Below are positions 12,141 to 24,869 of a stretch of DNA of 64,000 nt, piece after piece; the first letter of the stretch is position 1, and every line of letters begins with the position of its first letter. The stretch covers positions 3,472,001 through 3,536,000 of the forward strand of contig JAHREC010000018.1 of assembly GCA_020081605.1 (NCBI GenBank). The letters run 5' to 3'. The translations under genes and the position numbers were made by a program. The DNA comes from Albifimbria verrucaria. Taxonomy: Eukaryota; Ascomycota; Sordariomycetes; Hypocreales; Stachybotryaceae. The notes under the pieces were generated by a model that ran no database searches, was not told the origin of the DNA, and saw only the letters and a program-made list of their open reading frames with translations.

Positions 12141-13527
12141 TCAGTTCGCAAATGTTCGCAGGGGAAAGAAGCCGTCAGGCATGGGTTCAAGATGCCAGAC
12201 CCTGCTTGCTTTTGTGTCGAAGGCACGGGACCACTCATGCATCAGGTCTGGTGGAATAGACCACCCGAGCTCCTCGTCTCGAAGTCGCATGCGCACCAGA
12301 TGCCGACGCTGCTCCGATGACTGACCATTGACAAACCCCTCACGGCGGTGTAACACGGCCAGGTTGTTGATGAAATGGATGTCTCCTGCTTTGGTAGGAA
12401 TCTCCAACTGAGTGGCCTGAGCAATACTCTCAATGGCGTCCAGTGCCTCCACCTGCCGGGGTGTGAGTTTGGGGAGGTGTGCTGGGCGTGGGTGGCTTGC
12501 GCTCCCCATCAATGCAGTCCGTCCGAAATTGATAATAAGACGTCCTCATGGAAGAACAGTACTGGGCGGCATTGAAATCGTGGTCTGCATTTACACACCG
12601 TGTCAACTTTCGGGCATGGATCGCCAAGCCACCACTGAGGAGTTACTTACATCGCAAAGGGCCAATCAGCCCTGCTGAGTGTCCTAAGGAGATCCGGGCG
12701 AATCGCTGTGAGAACATTGTACACGGTATAGGCTGAAGCTATGATGCATCGACCTCCCGATACTGCTGTGCTCCTTGTTAACCAGCTAACAATATCCCCA
12801 GCCTCCTCGTTGTGGAAAGTCTATGTTATTCATCAGCACACGCGTTGATCGCAGTGCGCATAGGTTGAAAACTCACAATAGAAGACGTGGAATGTCGGTG
12901 ATGCTCGGCCTTCAATTTCGTCGAATCGTCCGCGACAATGTGAACTGACATGGTCAGACCTTCGCCATTTCCAGATGCTAACAGGTGCATAGTTTGCCAC
13001 ATACCTAGCATATTGCCTCTCTTGTCTTGCCTCCCTGCAGACTCGAGACGTATGACTGCACGCCCAGGTATATCATCGTTAGGTCTTCGACCGGATATTT
13101 TTGGGCGTCGATCCCACGGATCACGCCAAAGCCCTTCCCTCATAGACGTCGTGGCGAACTTGTCTAAGCCTTGGACCGAGTGTAGGGAGTGGGAAGGTTG
13201 TCAGGGATACCATGTCCCCGTCTAGGCCAAGAGCTATGCCCCTCGTTAGCATTCATCTTGTGCAAAGTGCCACGTCACCCAGGCTACAAACTCTTGAAGT
13301 GTCTCAACGCATCCTCGATCTCCAGAATGTCCTCTTTGTTCAGCATCTCGACGTATTCGGTCGAATCGGTGAACTGACTCCTACCCAAGCCAATTTTGAG
13401 CTTATGTGGGTAGGGAAGTCTGCTGGAAGACTCGGCAATTCTGTCGACGCAGTAGCCAGGGGCGTGCCAATGCCCCCAGCGAGGTGATGGCTGTGTCGAC
13501 AACCGGGCCGGGTCTATCAAATGTCAT
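12141..13527 (-). CDS. TfdA/TauD-type Fe(II)/2-oxoglutarate dioxygenase, frameshifted
   Basis: Predicted 383-residue oxygenase of the fungal TfdA-like (clavaminate synthase-like) family. Exons (minus): 13527-13292, 13233-13005, 12944-12877, 12820-12651, 12584-12141. The N-terminal half reads EIEDALRHFK and then IRGIDAQKYPVEDLTMIYLG. A metal-binding His-X-Glu (HNE) opens exon 4. The distal metal ligand is probably the His of AVLHRREGF, and the Arg-rich RRHLVRMRLRD contains the likely 2-oxoglutarate-binding arginine. About five shifts occur: 13473-13477, 13380-13381, 13132-13134, 13033-13035 and about 12541. Each is corrected by one added G on the coding strand. The substrate cannot be inferred; members act on taurine-like sulfonates, carnitine precursors or secondary metabolites. 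Neighbours give no pathway hint. Confidence 0.82.
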
Positions 13528-15361
13528 GATGAAGTTGGATCTGTTGTAGAGCTAGCAAAGCAGCAAATTAATGGCAGCAGTGTCATCCAAACTTCTCGAA
13601 GGAACTTCAACAAAAAAATTACGAAGGAAGATGCGGTGAGCAACGAGCGAAGAATGGCCACCGCTACAGTCTTGACCACGATTTTGGGAGCTGTATGCTC
13701 TTTGATAATCCGCGAGACAGTAAGTTCGAAAACATTGTCAGGAAAGACTTGAACAATGGGTCTGTCAAAGAGCTGTTATATGGACGGAAGCCAGCGATTG
13801 TACAGAGGCGCGTAGTCGTGTCCCGTACTGCATCATGCCCTCTGGACTCGAACTTTTTTTTCTTCTTTTCTTTTCTTCCTGCTTTATTTCTTTTCAAATA
13901 TGCATGACCTCCGGCTGGCCACATTTCGGCCCACGCAGGTACCCTCTACCGGAGGGCCGAGTACTGTCTGTTCGTGGGACTGAGGGACGGCAGATAAACA
14001 TGCATTCTTTGATGCACATCAGGTCCCGATCATACGCCATGTTGTCTCTCCCTTTCCTAGAGGGCAGTGGGGTGGGAGAAGGGGTGGAGGAAGGCGGAGA
14101 GAACAAGAGCCCGTTGCTCGTGTGTGCAATGTGCTGGAAGCCGGATGCTGGCCCTGGGACTAATGGGAGAGAAGATCATGGGCAGGCAGTCTTCATGTGC
14201 GAACTGCGAGATCGCGCTCTGGCGTCATTAAAACAAGACCAGGCAAAGAAACGATATCCCTGAGCTGGGTGGCTACCGACGCACGATGCTAGGCATATCG
14301 CGCAAGTCGGACCACAGCTTCCCGTACCTTAGCACACCGCGAAGAGCCGTGTCTGTGCATGCATGTGTGTGGAGAATTCGGAGACTATGTGCTACAACCT
14401 CTTCGTTCTGAGACCCTCTCTCTCTCTTCCTTGTCACGCAAATCCTTTCTTTCTTTAATTTATTTTTTCCTATTTTTTTCCTTTTTCTGCTCTCTCAGGC
14501 GGGAACGCGAGAGGGATCAGGAGCAGAGCGAACAGCCACCTCACATCATAGCGCCCGCCCTGTTCCCCATGGTGGCCCCCTCCCCATGTTTGCTTTTTCC
14601 GAAAAATTGCATCGTGGCCCCGACTAGATCGTGTTGCCGGCAGCTGCGACGATTGTATCCTGCACCGGGGCAGCGACGGCAATGCCTGTGATACGTCCAG
14701 CCTTGTCCACTCCCCTGGGCGACCCCTTGGCCTATGGTGCATTCGTTATCGGGTGCAACCTCGCTCACGATGATGACCTCCTGTTGAGAAGGGCGGGCCG
14801 CCAGGCACGGGCCGTCAACCTCTTGACCGTCCCTTCTCATGGCACAGGTGCTACGCGTATCAAATAAGATGAAGGCGGCAGTCCGTAACCCACAGAGCGA
14901 TCTGCAACTAAGTTTAACGGCATGTGTTACATTGTAAATCTACCCGAAGCGGAACAAGTAGTACGATGAGCGAGCCAACTAGCGGCGTAGCAAACAAGAG
15001 CATCTGAACTACATGTAACTTCCGTAGGCTATGCATGTACATGGCATGCATGCGGATGGTGTGCAACAAAGTCCATTTCCACCGCCCATCGTCCGCACCC
15101 CTCCCCATCTGAATTGGTACATCACCTTCTCTCCGCCGTGGTCAATCTAACCGACCCTTAGGGGGCAACCACCGTGTCCATGCCTCAGCCGCTCCATGAA
15201 TTTCTTTTTCCAACCTGTGGCCCAGGATGTGCTTCTGCAGCAGGCCTATAGTCTAGATCTATCACCCGCCCCATACCATCTCATCCCCCCAGCCATCCAT
15301 CCCTCCATCCATCCGTTGAAGGTGTGTCAAAGCTTGGCGCGGACCCATTGCTGTTGTGCAT
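13528..15361. other. Intergenic, no gene recognised
   Basis: Between two minus-strand genes, the dioxygenase start and the regulator stop. T- and CT-rich tracts lie at about 13850-13895 and 14410-14498, and a short CCAT repeat near 15291-15316. Open frames overlap heavily and none resembles a known protein. Confidence 0.45.
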
Positions 15362-17939
15362 TCAAATCATGGTCCGTGGCTGCCAGCCTTCTTCGAAGAG
15401 CTGGCTGACGAAGTAGTAGTCGTCTTCGTATGCGCCACGGCGCTGAAGTTCCTCCCATTCCTGCTCTGCATGGGGATCCCGTCGGTCAGCGTTGCTCTGG
15501 CACTCTGCTTATGGATTCAGGAGAGGGTGTGACTTACTGTGCTTCTTCGCATAATCCCTGGTTGCGTGTACAAATCGGATTCGATCGTCGTCCAATGACG
15601 CTAGATTCTTCAAGTCCTTGTCCTTGCACTCGTCGGAGAAGGGGTAAAGTCCTTTGTTGCAGTAGTGGAAATGAGCAAGGAGGATGTTTGCCCTGCAAGA
15701 CATACATTAGCATAGCTCGTGTCTCGCCTTCGTGCGAGATGGAGTACTTACCCAAGTGATATTCTGTCACCTCGTCCCTTCGAGCGAACCGACGCTGCAG
15801 GATGACTTGTCGTCAGCAAAACAGACCCTATCTAACTCGGCATGCAGCAGGTGTCAGGAACAGAAAGTTCAGGCTTGCTTACCTTCATGCCATGTTTGCG
15901 GGCGTATCTAGCGTCATGCGCCATAATCATAGCTGCGTTGTGAAGCAGCATAAAAGTAACTAGATACGTCAATAACCAAGTGTCTTGCTTGTTTTTAAGT
16001 GTCATCTTTTGCAACTTGTCAAGCAGTTCGCGCCTGAGCTTCGTCTGCACGTGATGAATAAGGATCAGGTCCGTTTGAGCACCTAGGACTGGAGGTACGG
16101 GGATTTTGCCGTGATTGGGGCTTGTCTCATCGAGTATATCGCTGGGCATACCAAGCGTCTCATCTCCTACTATGAAGATGGAGGTCGTTGAGAGCCTTAT
16201 CGACATCCATAGTCTGAAAGTCCAATTGAGTAGCTGCAAGGCTTCTAGTGACGTCGACGGATCCCTGCAAAGGCGCCACGCTTCAAGGTACGTCTTATAC
16301 AAGAGCCCGTCCTTAGGACCCAAGATTCTTGGGAAGGTGTCGACCATGGAGTCGCGGATGTACTTGGTGTAGGCCTTTCTTCCTTCCTCCAGATCCACCA
16401 AGGCAAACGGCGGGATCGAGACGGACCTTTTGGAACCGTTGTGGTCCCAGGTTCGCTCCAACTTATCGCCATCTTGTGGTACAAATCTCCGCACCCGCAG
16501 CTCAATAAATTGCCTTGAATAACCTTCTGAGAGACGAATGATCTTGATTTCGGAGGATGCCCATCTCTGGATCGGATCAGAGATGTTGTTATTCCACCTG
16601 CGGGTCCATTCGTAGCCTGGAACTGGTCCAGGCTTGTACATCCGAATGTCTGTAATTTTGTATCTCAGACAAGGAAAACGTCCAGCTTTGGACTTGGTCA
16701 CCCTGTGGCAAGTGAGACAGCCACCCCAGGATCGTCTGGGTTGTTCTCGCACTAGGCCGAGATCGTTAGTATCTGCAGCCAACATGTGATTGACACCCTG
16801 TCATTGTGCGTAGGTTTGTGGCATAAAACACTTACACGTATTCGCTGCATCCTACACCTGATGCACGAGCCAATTTTCCTTGTTTGTGCCGTCTGTTCCC
16901 GAAGATCCAGGGTTTTGAAAGGTCCTCTTTTGCCGCCGCGCTGGTTTGGGAGCAACAGGTCATAACAAGGCTGCTGCTCCGACGGTGGGCCATTGCTCCA
17001 TACATCTCCGGGTGCCGTATCAAGTGGCTCGCATCTTGCAATCGTCATTTGACTCAAAGAAAGCTCGTAAGGCGCCTTGCCGGTAGGGCTGTGTAGTGAT
17101 GAAGGGTCGAAATCCCCAGAATTTTCGGGTCTCGAATTGATGGTTGGTCGGTGTCTACAGGGACTTTGGCGACAGGCTCTCCTGAGCCGAAATGTGAGAC
17201 CCCGATCGGATAAGTCCGGTAGGTGGACTTTCGTATTTGATCGAACTCCTCCTATGATTGCTACTATTTTCGGCCATCATTGGTGCTGTCAAGGGTGGGA
17301 AGACTGGAGAAGTGTAGCTTGTTCTGGATGGTGATTCGGCGTACCCAAGAGAGTTGGCGTTTCCTCCTACGTCCACGAGTAGAGAGCTTCCGGGGCTCAT
17401 GGGTGGCTGCATCAGAGGAGGTTTCTCCGCCATGTACGGCGTCTTCGGGTCATACATGGCGTTGGGCGATGAATCCGGAACATGTTGGTGGCCTTGAAGA
17501 AAGTGAAATCAGCACACTGTGCTCTGTGCATCGTGACAAGTGGTTGAGTACAAGACGCTGAGACATAAAAGCTGAGAGCAGCAGATAAGATATGGAAAGA
17601 CACGAGAAGAAACAGAGGTGCATACCGCTCGAGCGTCTCCAGTCAAATCCGCAACAAGGGCACAATATCTGGCTCAGACTAGCCACGCCCTTAGCAATCG
17701 ACGAGTTGTAGTACTGGGATGGAGACATGGCGTGGTCTACGCATTGACGTGGTGATAGGCTCTGGACTTCTTCATCGCGTTGGTAAGGGAGAAAGAAGAG
17801 GTGCTCTCCAGGTCACCTCGGCTCGAGATGGAATCGCTATGAGACATGGGGCTGCTTCCGCCAATTCTCCTCCGCTTCCGTGAACGTGTTTCTTCCAGTG
17901 GGATGTTGTGAAAGATCTGAACGCCGGAGGCTGTTCCAT
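15362..17939 (-). CDS. Zn2Cys6-type transcription regulator, frameshifted
   Basis: Nuclear regulator of roughly 700 residues. The proposed start at 17939 (MEQPPAFRSF) leads after one C-run correction (17900-17902) into a basic segment, RSRKRRRIGGSSP, that could be a nuclear localisation signal. After a further shift near 17740 comes VASLSQILCPCCGFDWRR. The metal-binding region is central: SCIRCRMQRIR at about 16850, an intron, then CLTCHRVTKSKAGRFPCLRY at about 16690. The third Cys falls at the exon junction and cannot be placed with certainty. Later introns are 15795-15882, 15693-15751 and 15466-15537. The C terminus ends YYFVSQLFEEGWQPRTMI at TGA 15362-15364. Other shifts are at 17160-17162, 17127-17129 and 15691-15693. 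Targets are unknown. Fungal proteins with this split cluster and long downstream region are common and mostly uncharacterised. Confidence 0.82.
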
Positions 17940-20900
17940 GGGATGGGCTCAATAACTGTGTCGCGTGGTGCAGACTGTAGGGGACGGCGCATAGCCGTAG
18001 CTGGCGTAGGAGTAGTCGGCCGACTGGAAACGAGGAGCCGACGCTAGAGGCCCACAGCGGGCCTGGTGGTGCCCGAGAGGATGATGAAGCTCCTATGCAG
18101 CAGTTAACGGACCGCACGATAATGGAGAGGGCTTAGATGGGAAGCGAGAGAGCATGGGTCACAGGAAGAGACAGAGAGACTCGGTGAAGCGAGGCGGGCT
18201 GGATGTGGGGTAGCGGGATGGATAATGGGGATGCAAAGAGGATATGAATGACTGGAGCGTACTAGCCAAGAAGGCAAAAGTACGGGGAGGATGATCGGTG
18301 ATATATCCCATGCAGGCTGCCGCCAACCGGGAGAAGGATTCACTTACCATGATGGCTGCAGTGAGACAGATCGTGTTGGACAAGGCCGCGAAGTAAGGTA
18401 GGAGGTAGTGAAAAAAGTGCCCAGTGCTCCCAGGTACCGGCACGTGGGTAACGAGGTACAGTGTATACCGGAAGGACCAGCAGTACCAGGAGGGTACAGC
18501 AAGGCTGGCCGGTGTCGAGGGACCATGCGATGGCCACAAGCCTTGACAGTACAAACTAGGTCGCTTATGGTGTCGCCAAACTCATGGCCAGGACCAAGGT
18601 ACCATGCGCGGCGCGTGAGTGGAGCGTGAGGTGTGAGGGCAGCCAGCAGGAAGATGCCAGCGGCAGCGGCAGCGGCAGGGCACAGCGCAGCGCAGCGCGC
18701 GGGCGAGCGAGGGAGAGTGTGTGTATGTGTGTGCGGGAGGAGTGGACGAGAGGGCGCCGAGGCAGGCAGGACTAGAACTGGATGCGCGCACGCCGCGAGA
18801 CCCGGTAGGGTGTTTTGCACAAGACAAAAGGACGACTCAGCGGGCTTGTGTCGCTACGGCTCCCATCGAGTGGCTCCCTGGCGGTCTCTGGGCCCTGATG
18901 GTTGGTTATCCATGTGCTCGATCCAGAAGACTCGCGAAACTCCAGGCTCGCCTGGGTCGGGGTAGCAGACAGAGAGGGGAAAAGCCGAGCGAGCAAGCAA
19001 GCAGCAAGCTCGCACCCCAGAGCCACTTGCAAAAGCTCTGGCCACGGACGGGGACCTCGTATGGTTACCGTAGGCGGAGACGCGCAGGCTCTCGGCGTTT
19101 GGTGGTATTGTGGCGGAGGTACAGAGAAGGACGTTTTCTAGGACAGGCGAAGATAGTCGAGGGTTCGAGACTGGGGAGAAAAGATGAGAAGCACTCGGTG
19201 AGGGATGACGATGACATGGCTCCGTGCTGAATTGTATTTCACCGGTCTGAGGGGTACTCATGGGGTGTGGTGGCCGCTTAGATTTGGTTGCCAGCCCAGC
19301 CTGGGCCTGAGCATGGTCTTCCCTGTCTTTCCGTTCAACCGGGGAGGAGAAGGGGAGTGGAAGGGGGAGGAAGAAGAAAGCAGGGATGCGAGGTGTCGTC
19401 TTTCCGCTCATTCGTCCCGCAAAGTCCGGCATCAGCCTCAGAATCCATATCATCATCATCATCATGACTGGCTTCACCGTCTCAAAGGCCTGCTGGCTGG
19501 CGTGTGACTGCGTGCTTTTGCGATGGGCAGGGCGAGGGCAGTCGATAAGTCAGCTGGCCCCTCCGAGTGTCGTGGTCGCTTAATATGTGATGTGCAGCCG
19601 GAGCTGCAGTTGCAATTTGCTGCTTGTTAGCACATGGTCTGACACTCGGCATTCAGCTGCCCGCTTTCTGGGTGCCTCGGCCGTCATTGGCTACTTCTAT
19701 GGCTTCTCGAAACAAGGCTCTTCCAAAACTCACGAAGCAGATGGCGCCCGGCCCCGGCCCCGGCCCGATACGAGTAGCATGGAGGAGAGAGAGGAGAGAG
19801 AGAAGAATGGGATGAGGAGAGCTATGAGACCCTGGAGCGCCGCCCACGTTGCGCGACGTCATGTTGTCTGGCGCTGCGACATGATTGTTGGTGCGAGGTC
19901 AGGTCGAGAGGTTCTGTATGTTGGGAACGGAGGCCAATGGCTGGCCTGGGAAGACTAAGGTAGGCATCTAAATTAGCCTATGACAAGCTAATCCCATTAG
20001 GCTGGTCACTGCTACCTGAATTGGGATTGGCGCAGGCACCGAACGGGCAATGCACCATGCCCAATCCGGTAAGCAAGGGAACGGGCCGTGACCCACGAAC
20101 GGGACAACAACAGCGCTGTCAAACAACGACGATAGCGGCGACGATGACCAAAGGCAGAGGCAGAAGCAAAGACAACGGCGACGGCAGCAGAAGCTTGGAC
20201 GGCGCCGTTTCGTCATGGTTGCATTGCATTTGCATCGACGCCAGAGCCTGGACCGGCTACTCCTTTTTTCTTTCTCTCCGTCTTCTTCTACTGCTGCCGT
20301 CGCCAACGCTTTGTCAACAGAGTGGCCATGTACGTGTTATGTACGGGCAGTAACGCACATACGCATCGACCTACGTAGTAGGGGTAGCTTTTGTTACATG
20401 GCATGGCAATAAGAAGAAAAAAAGCAACGCGCCCACTTTTTTTTTTTTAACCGTATGCCCCCATCTCACCGGCCCCGAGACTCATCGTGGCATGGCATGC
20501 AATGGAGACACCAACCCAACCCAACCCTCAACCAGAACCAGGATGTGCAGCAAGTAAGGTTCATGTTTTCCTGGCAGGAGGGAGGGAGCACCGAGTGGGG
20601 ACCGGTGAGTCTCGGGAGCCAATGCTGGTGGCCCAATGCAACAAGCACCGGCAATGGCCTCTGCGAAACTCCCAGGGACCAGGGGATCATCCATCTGTGC
20701 AGCGGCTTGGTGACCGGTGTGGGTCTGCATCTTTGCGCCCCGTCCGTCTGGGGAAGACCAAGTCGGCCGTCGAGCGACCACACGCAAAAGTACGCGATAC
20801 TCGTGTCCCAAGTTCTTGTCCAGTCTACCATACCTCGAGGTACCTGGCTCCCTGAAGGGGGTATCCGAACTCACGAATGATGCGCCTGTCCAGGGGGTCA

Positions 20901-23900
20901 GGGCCTTCAATCAATGTGCATTCGTTCATGATGCGGCGGTCGTGTGCGCATGTTCATGCGAAGTCGGCGACGGCGTCTCTATCCATTTGATGCAGGCATA
21001 AATTTCTGCGGGTTTCTCTTGTTTCTTTTTCTCTCCTTTCTTTCTTGATTATTGATTTATTTGTTTATTTCTGCTGTTATAATTGTAATCCACTTATTTC
21101 ATTTTTTCGGCGATTCGACGCGGCTTTCGTTTTTGCCTCGGTTTCCAGTTTTTTATTTCATTTTTCTGCCTCCTCTTTTCTCTTCTTGTTGTCTCATCTC
21201 TCATGCACCTCTGTTTCCAAATCGGGGATGGTTGGCGAGTCAAGCAAGAATTGACCCCACAGCTTGGGATCCCAAGCCCCATCAACCGCCCGCTCTCTTC
21301 TCCATCTTTCTTCTCCAAAAACGACATTGGCAACCATGTCCAAGTACGTGGGCAACATGGGGGCATTTGCTCCTCGATCCGAAAGGATGCTCCGAAAGGG
21401 ACATCACATGCGCTCTCTGTCGCGCCTTTGATCTACCTCAACTTGATATCATAGTCTTGATCACCTCGTGCTTCCTCCGCTTGTGATCACGCCTCGAGTC
21501 GATTAGGAGAAAATAGAATAGCGTGGCTTTACTAAGGAGCTTCCTGGCTTGATACTACTCACCTTTGTCTCGTCTTGTACAATGAGGTCGCCGTTGTGAA
21601 TCTTGCAGCCTAAAGCTCTCGCATCACGTCCTCGTGCTCGAACTACCCGTCTTACCTCACCACATACCTACCTTACTACATGAGGTTGGTTGGTCGCCTT
21701 ACAGCAGGTACTACCACCTTCACATCAGCCATCTCTCTCGATACTCGATACTTGTGGCATTGGTCCTCTGTACCTGCCGCTGTCATTACCTTACCCATCC
21801 TGGCTATGTTACATCTTCCCGAAAATTCCGGGTCTTATGAATACGGCAGGTCCCTGGTCATGGAATGTCAGATTTGACGCATGGCCATTCCTTCCACGAG
21901 GTCGGTATGACGCTGCTGAAGCCGATCAGAAAGCCCCATTGTTCTTACGACGGCCCTCATACATCAGCCATGGTCACAGTAATCAGCATTTACTCCTGCA
22001 TGAAAAACATGGTTCGGTATTTTGGTTCAATTTGGAACCTTTGGCGAGGTGTTGTGGATTTCAGACCCCAAATACCTACCTACACTGTCAGCGAGGCTCG
22101 AATCCAGAGCCGGTGAAGAACGGCAGCGGCCAATAACCCCTCGGTTTGCTGCTTCTGTTAGACACCAACTCAAGTAAGCCACAACGCTCCTTTCTCGATT
22201 CATACAAGGCTGTGAAGGCAAGTGATCGTGTATATCTGATGTCTGCCTCGTCTAAGTACCTACCAAGGTGCCTGTCCACTGAAACACATTTGGCTCCTAG
22301 ATATACCGTTGTCAAAGCCTCCTCTTTCAGGGACTTACACTTGATTACATACCTTACCCTGTTTCGTCGTGATATATCTGCCCGGAAGATTAGTAGCCCA
22401 ACATGCTCGTTTTACGTTCACACCATGTTCCCTTGACTGCCAATACCTCTGGTTGGCAATCCACCACCAAGACGCCCAGGACAAGGTACCTACCCGTCTT
22501 CTCGCTCACCCTTCCTCTGCCACAACACCGACTTTGCAATCACTCCGCGCTTGCGCATTGTTGAGTAAGATAAGCTACTAGCCTAGTCCCTGGTCCAGAA
22601 GCAAGGTGGGATGAAACTTGGTTGTGGCACACGCCTAGTAAATCTGTCAATTAAACGGTTACGACCACGGTATGTCATGCTCCTCCGCGCATGGCCATGT
22701 AGGATCTCGACAAGTTCCGTTTATTATCATGTCAGTTGCGCTTCATGGCATGTGACCACCTGTATGCGCCAGAGGCCCGACGGTAGCGCAGGCTCAGCTG
22801 CGACGGGTTGCAACAGTCCCTTAAAAATCAAGGTCGAGTGCGAATGCGCCGCTCCCGTTGGTGGCAAAGACCCGATTGCTCAATCAAATTTGTCCATTCG
22901 ACGCCGAGAACCCTGCGAATTACGTCCCGAGGCACACCAACATACAGCCCCCTTGGCCCTAATGATTGTTTCTGGCGACCGGTCAGAGTTGACGAGCAGC
23001 CCTGGTCACCGGCTCGCAATCGGCAATCCCGGCAGTCCTCCGTATGGCCGCCACGGGCACTCCCAGCAGCCTCTGAGACTCCATCGTCAGATGGTTGTTA
23101 CACCTTTTTCATGGTCACCAGACACGACGACTTCAAGATAGCCGCGCCGGCAATCGTCGACTGCCAAGTACACGTTGGGACGACTTCACGTCTCAGTACG
23201 AGCCCAGGTACCGAAGATCCATGGTGAATACATCGAATGTGCAATTCGCCTGACTCGCTTCCATGATATGCCGCCAGTCTTGATATTTGCCTAGAAAATG
23301 ATATGCCAAGTCAACCAACTAGATGCCTCACACTGGGCGGCATATCCATGACCCTGACTTGGTCCCTGGACGGAGGTGCTGATCCGGATATCACGCTTGC
23401 ACAGCTCCGCTTGCCTACGGGGACCAATTCGGGCTGGTGCAATATAGGATTACAACGTTTCGTCACCGGTCTTTGTAAAATGCCATGGTCAGCATTTGGT
23501 TGTTTCAGCCGTCCAAGTTGTTTAACTTGCCAAATCAGGGCTCCTCGGCGAACTTAGTCACTCTCCTCTAAGACCCCGAATCCGCCAGTAAGCGTATATG
23601 AACATACCCCAAGGTCAGATTCCATTTCCTGGATCTCTTTTTTTCTCTTCCACGGCTGTGCTCGTAGCACGAACGCTATTGTTTATCTATTGCTTACGAA
23701 TTGTCTTGCGCCCTCCATGAACACATCTCGATTGCTTGCACCCGCGTCTGAGCGATAAGTCCGGCCGATGGACGTCATATTTATCGAGATCAAGGACAAG
23801 TTTGGGTCTTCTTATTCCCTCTCGCATGCCTTGCTCCTTGGATGAAAGAAATTGTCTCGATGAAGCAATGCCCTGACCTAAGGATTCTTAACGAGTATTT

Positions 23901-24869
23901 CCAAGATGTCCAAAATCCATTCCGTCCTCTTTGATAGTCTCGACTCGCTGTCAATGTCAAATTAGGGCCGTTTTCAGAGAGTTAGCTGCATCACTATGTT
24001 CCCCTGCGGAACCTCTCCGCCATGGAGTTGAAGCGCGTATGAAGTAGTTCTCCTGCTCTCATACTAGGACTTGGGGCGGTTCCAACACTACCGGACAACA
24101 GAACAAGGCTATTCACAAGCAAAGGCTTTTTTATATCGATCATGTTCTACTGGCGGCAATGGGGAAGTGCTTGGTTTGGTAAGCTTCCGGGCTCGGAGAG
24201 GCTCCGGCTTAGCCCGTCAGGATGCTGCACTCGATAGGCTACACGATCTTGACTCAACTCCTTTGCGACAAGCTCGCCTTCGATCGACCCGGCGGTTTCC
24301 GGCATGGACTCTGCCACGTCGGCCACGAACAAGCATATGTGACAAACGCTGTCATCTTGGGCTCGGTGATGGTGTGGCCCTCTCATCAGGCCGGAGACGA
24401 TACGGTGGCAAGACAGGCCAATACAGGCCAACATCACCAGCTTGTAAATAAGCAGTTGCCGCAACTGCCGACTAAGAGTAAGCCGGTAAAACCGGGCCTT
24501 CCATATCAGCCTCATCCCATGGCCTGACATTGTTGGATTAATGTGATCGGTCACGTTGACAACCAACCGAACCAAGGAATTGCATGCAGCGTAATCATGT
24601 GATCAGCAGCTACCCCGGATCGATGCCTCTCCAAGCGCCGTGCCTCTCACGCAGAGGCAGCCCAACTCCGCTGTGTCATTTCGCGCACTGCAGCACAGGC
24701 GCATCTGCTGTCTCAGTAAGTCGATTTCAACCACACTTGTTGGTTGCACTTACTTATACCGAGAGTAGTTTGTTTTTTCGGCTCCGACCAGCTCCCTTGC
24801 CCTTGCCCTTGCTGACTCCAGGCTCCCGACCCCGACTGTTGTTTTGGAGAACCGGCCAAACAAGGGACC
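17940..24869. other. Long gene-empty interval with simple repeats
   Basis: Nearly 7 kb without a recognisable gene between two divergent genes. It contains a GGCAGC repeat (18658-18678), GAGAG-rich purine DNA near 19785-19815, a 12-base T run (20437-20448), a T/C-rich block (21005-21190) and many CTACC/CCTAC-like words from 21640 to 22500. Open frames of 140-176 codons occur but overlap on both strands in GC-rich DNA and resemble nothing. Long UTRs, non-coding RNA or unknown fast-evolving genes broken by sequence errors cannot be excluded. Confidence 0.5.

Noticed and set aside
8132..13527. A cluster of neighbouring pseudogenes (acid phosphatase and dioxygenase)
   Set aside because: Splice sites, catalytic motifs and codon patterns are intact and every break is a one-base run contraction. 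Essential genes elsewhere show the same defect.
20825..20929. A 34-codon minus-strand frame reading DPLDRRIIREFGYPLQGARY
   Set aside because: It reads like protein and ends near a GTATGG donor-like site, but no further exon could be joined to it and no family was recognised.
22090..22120. tRNA-like B-box word (GGCTCGAATCC)
   Set aside because: No matching A box and no cloverleaf could be drawn around it.
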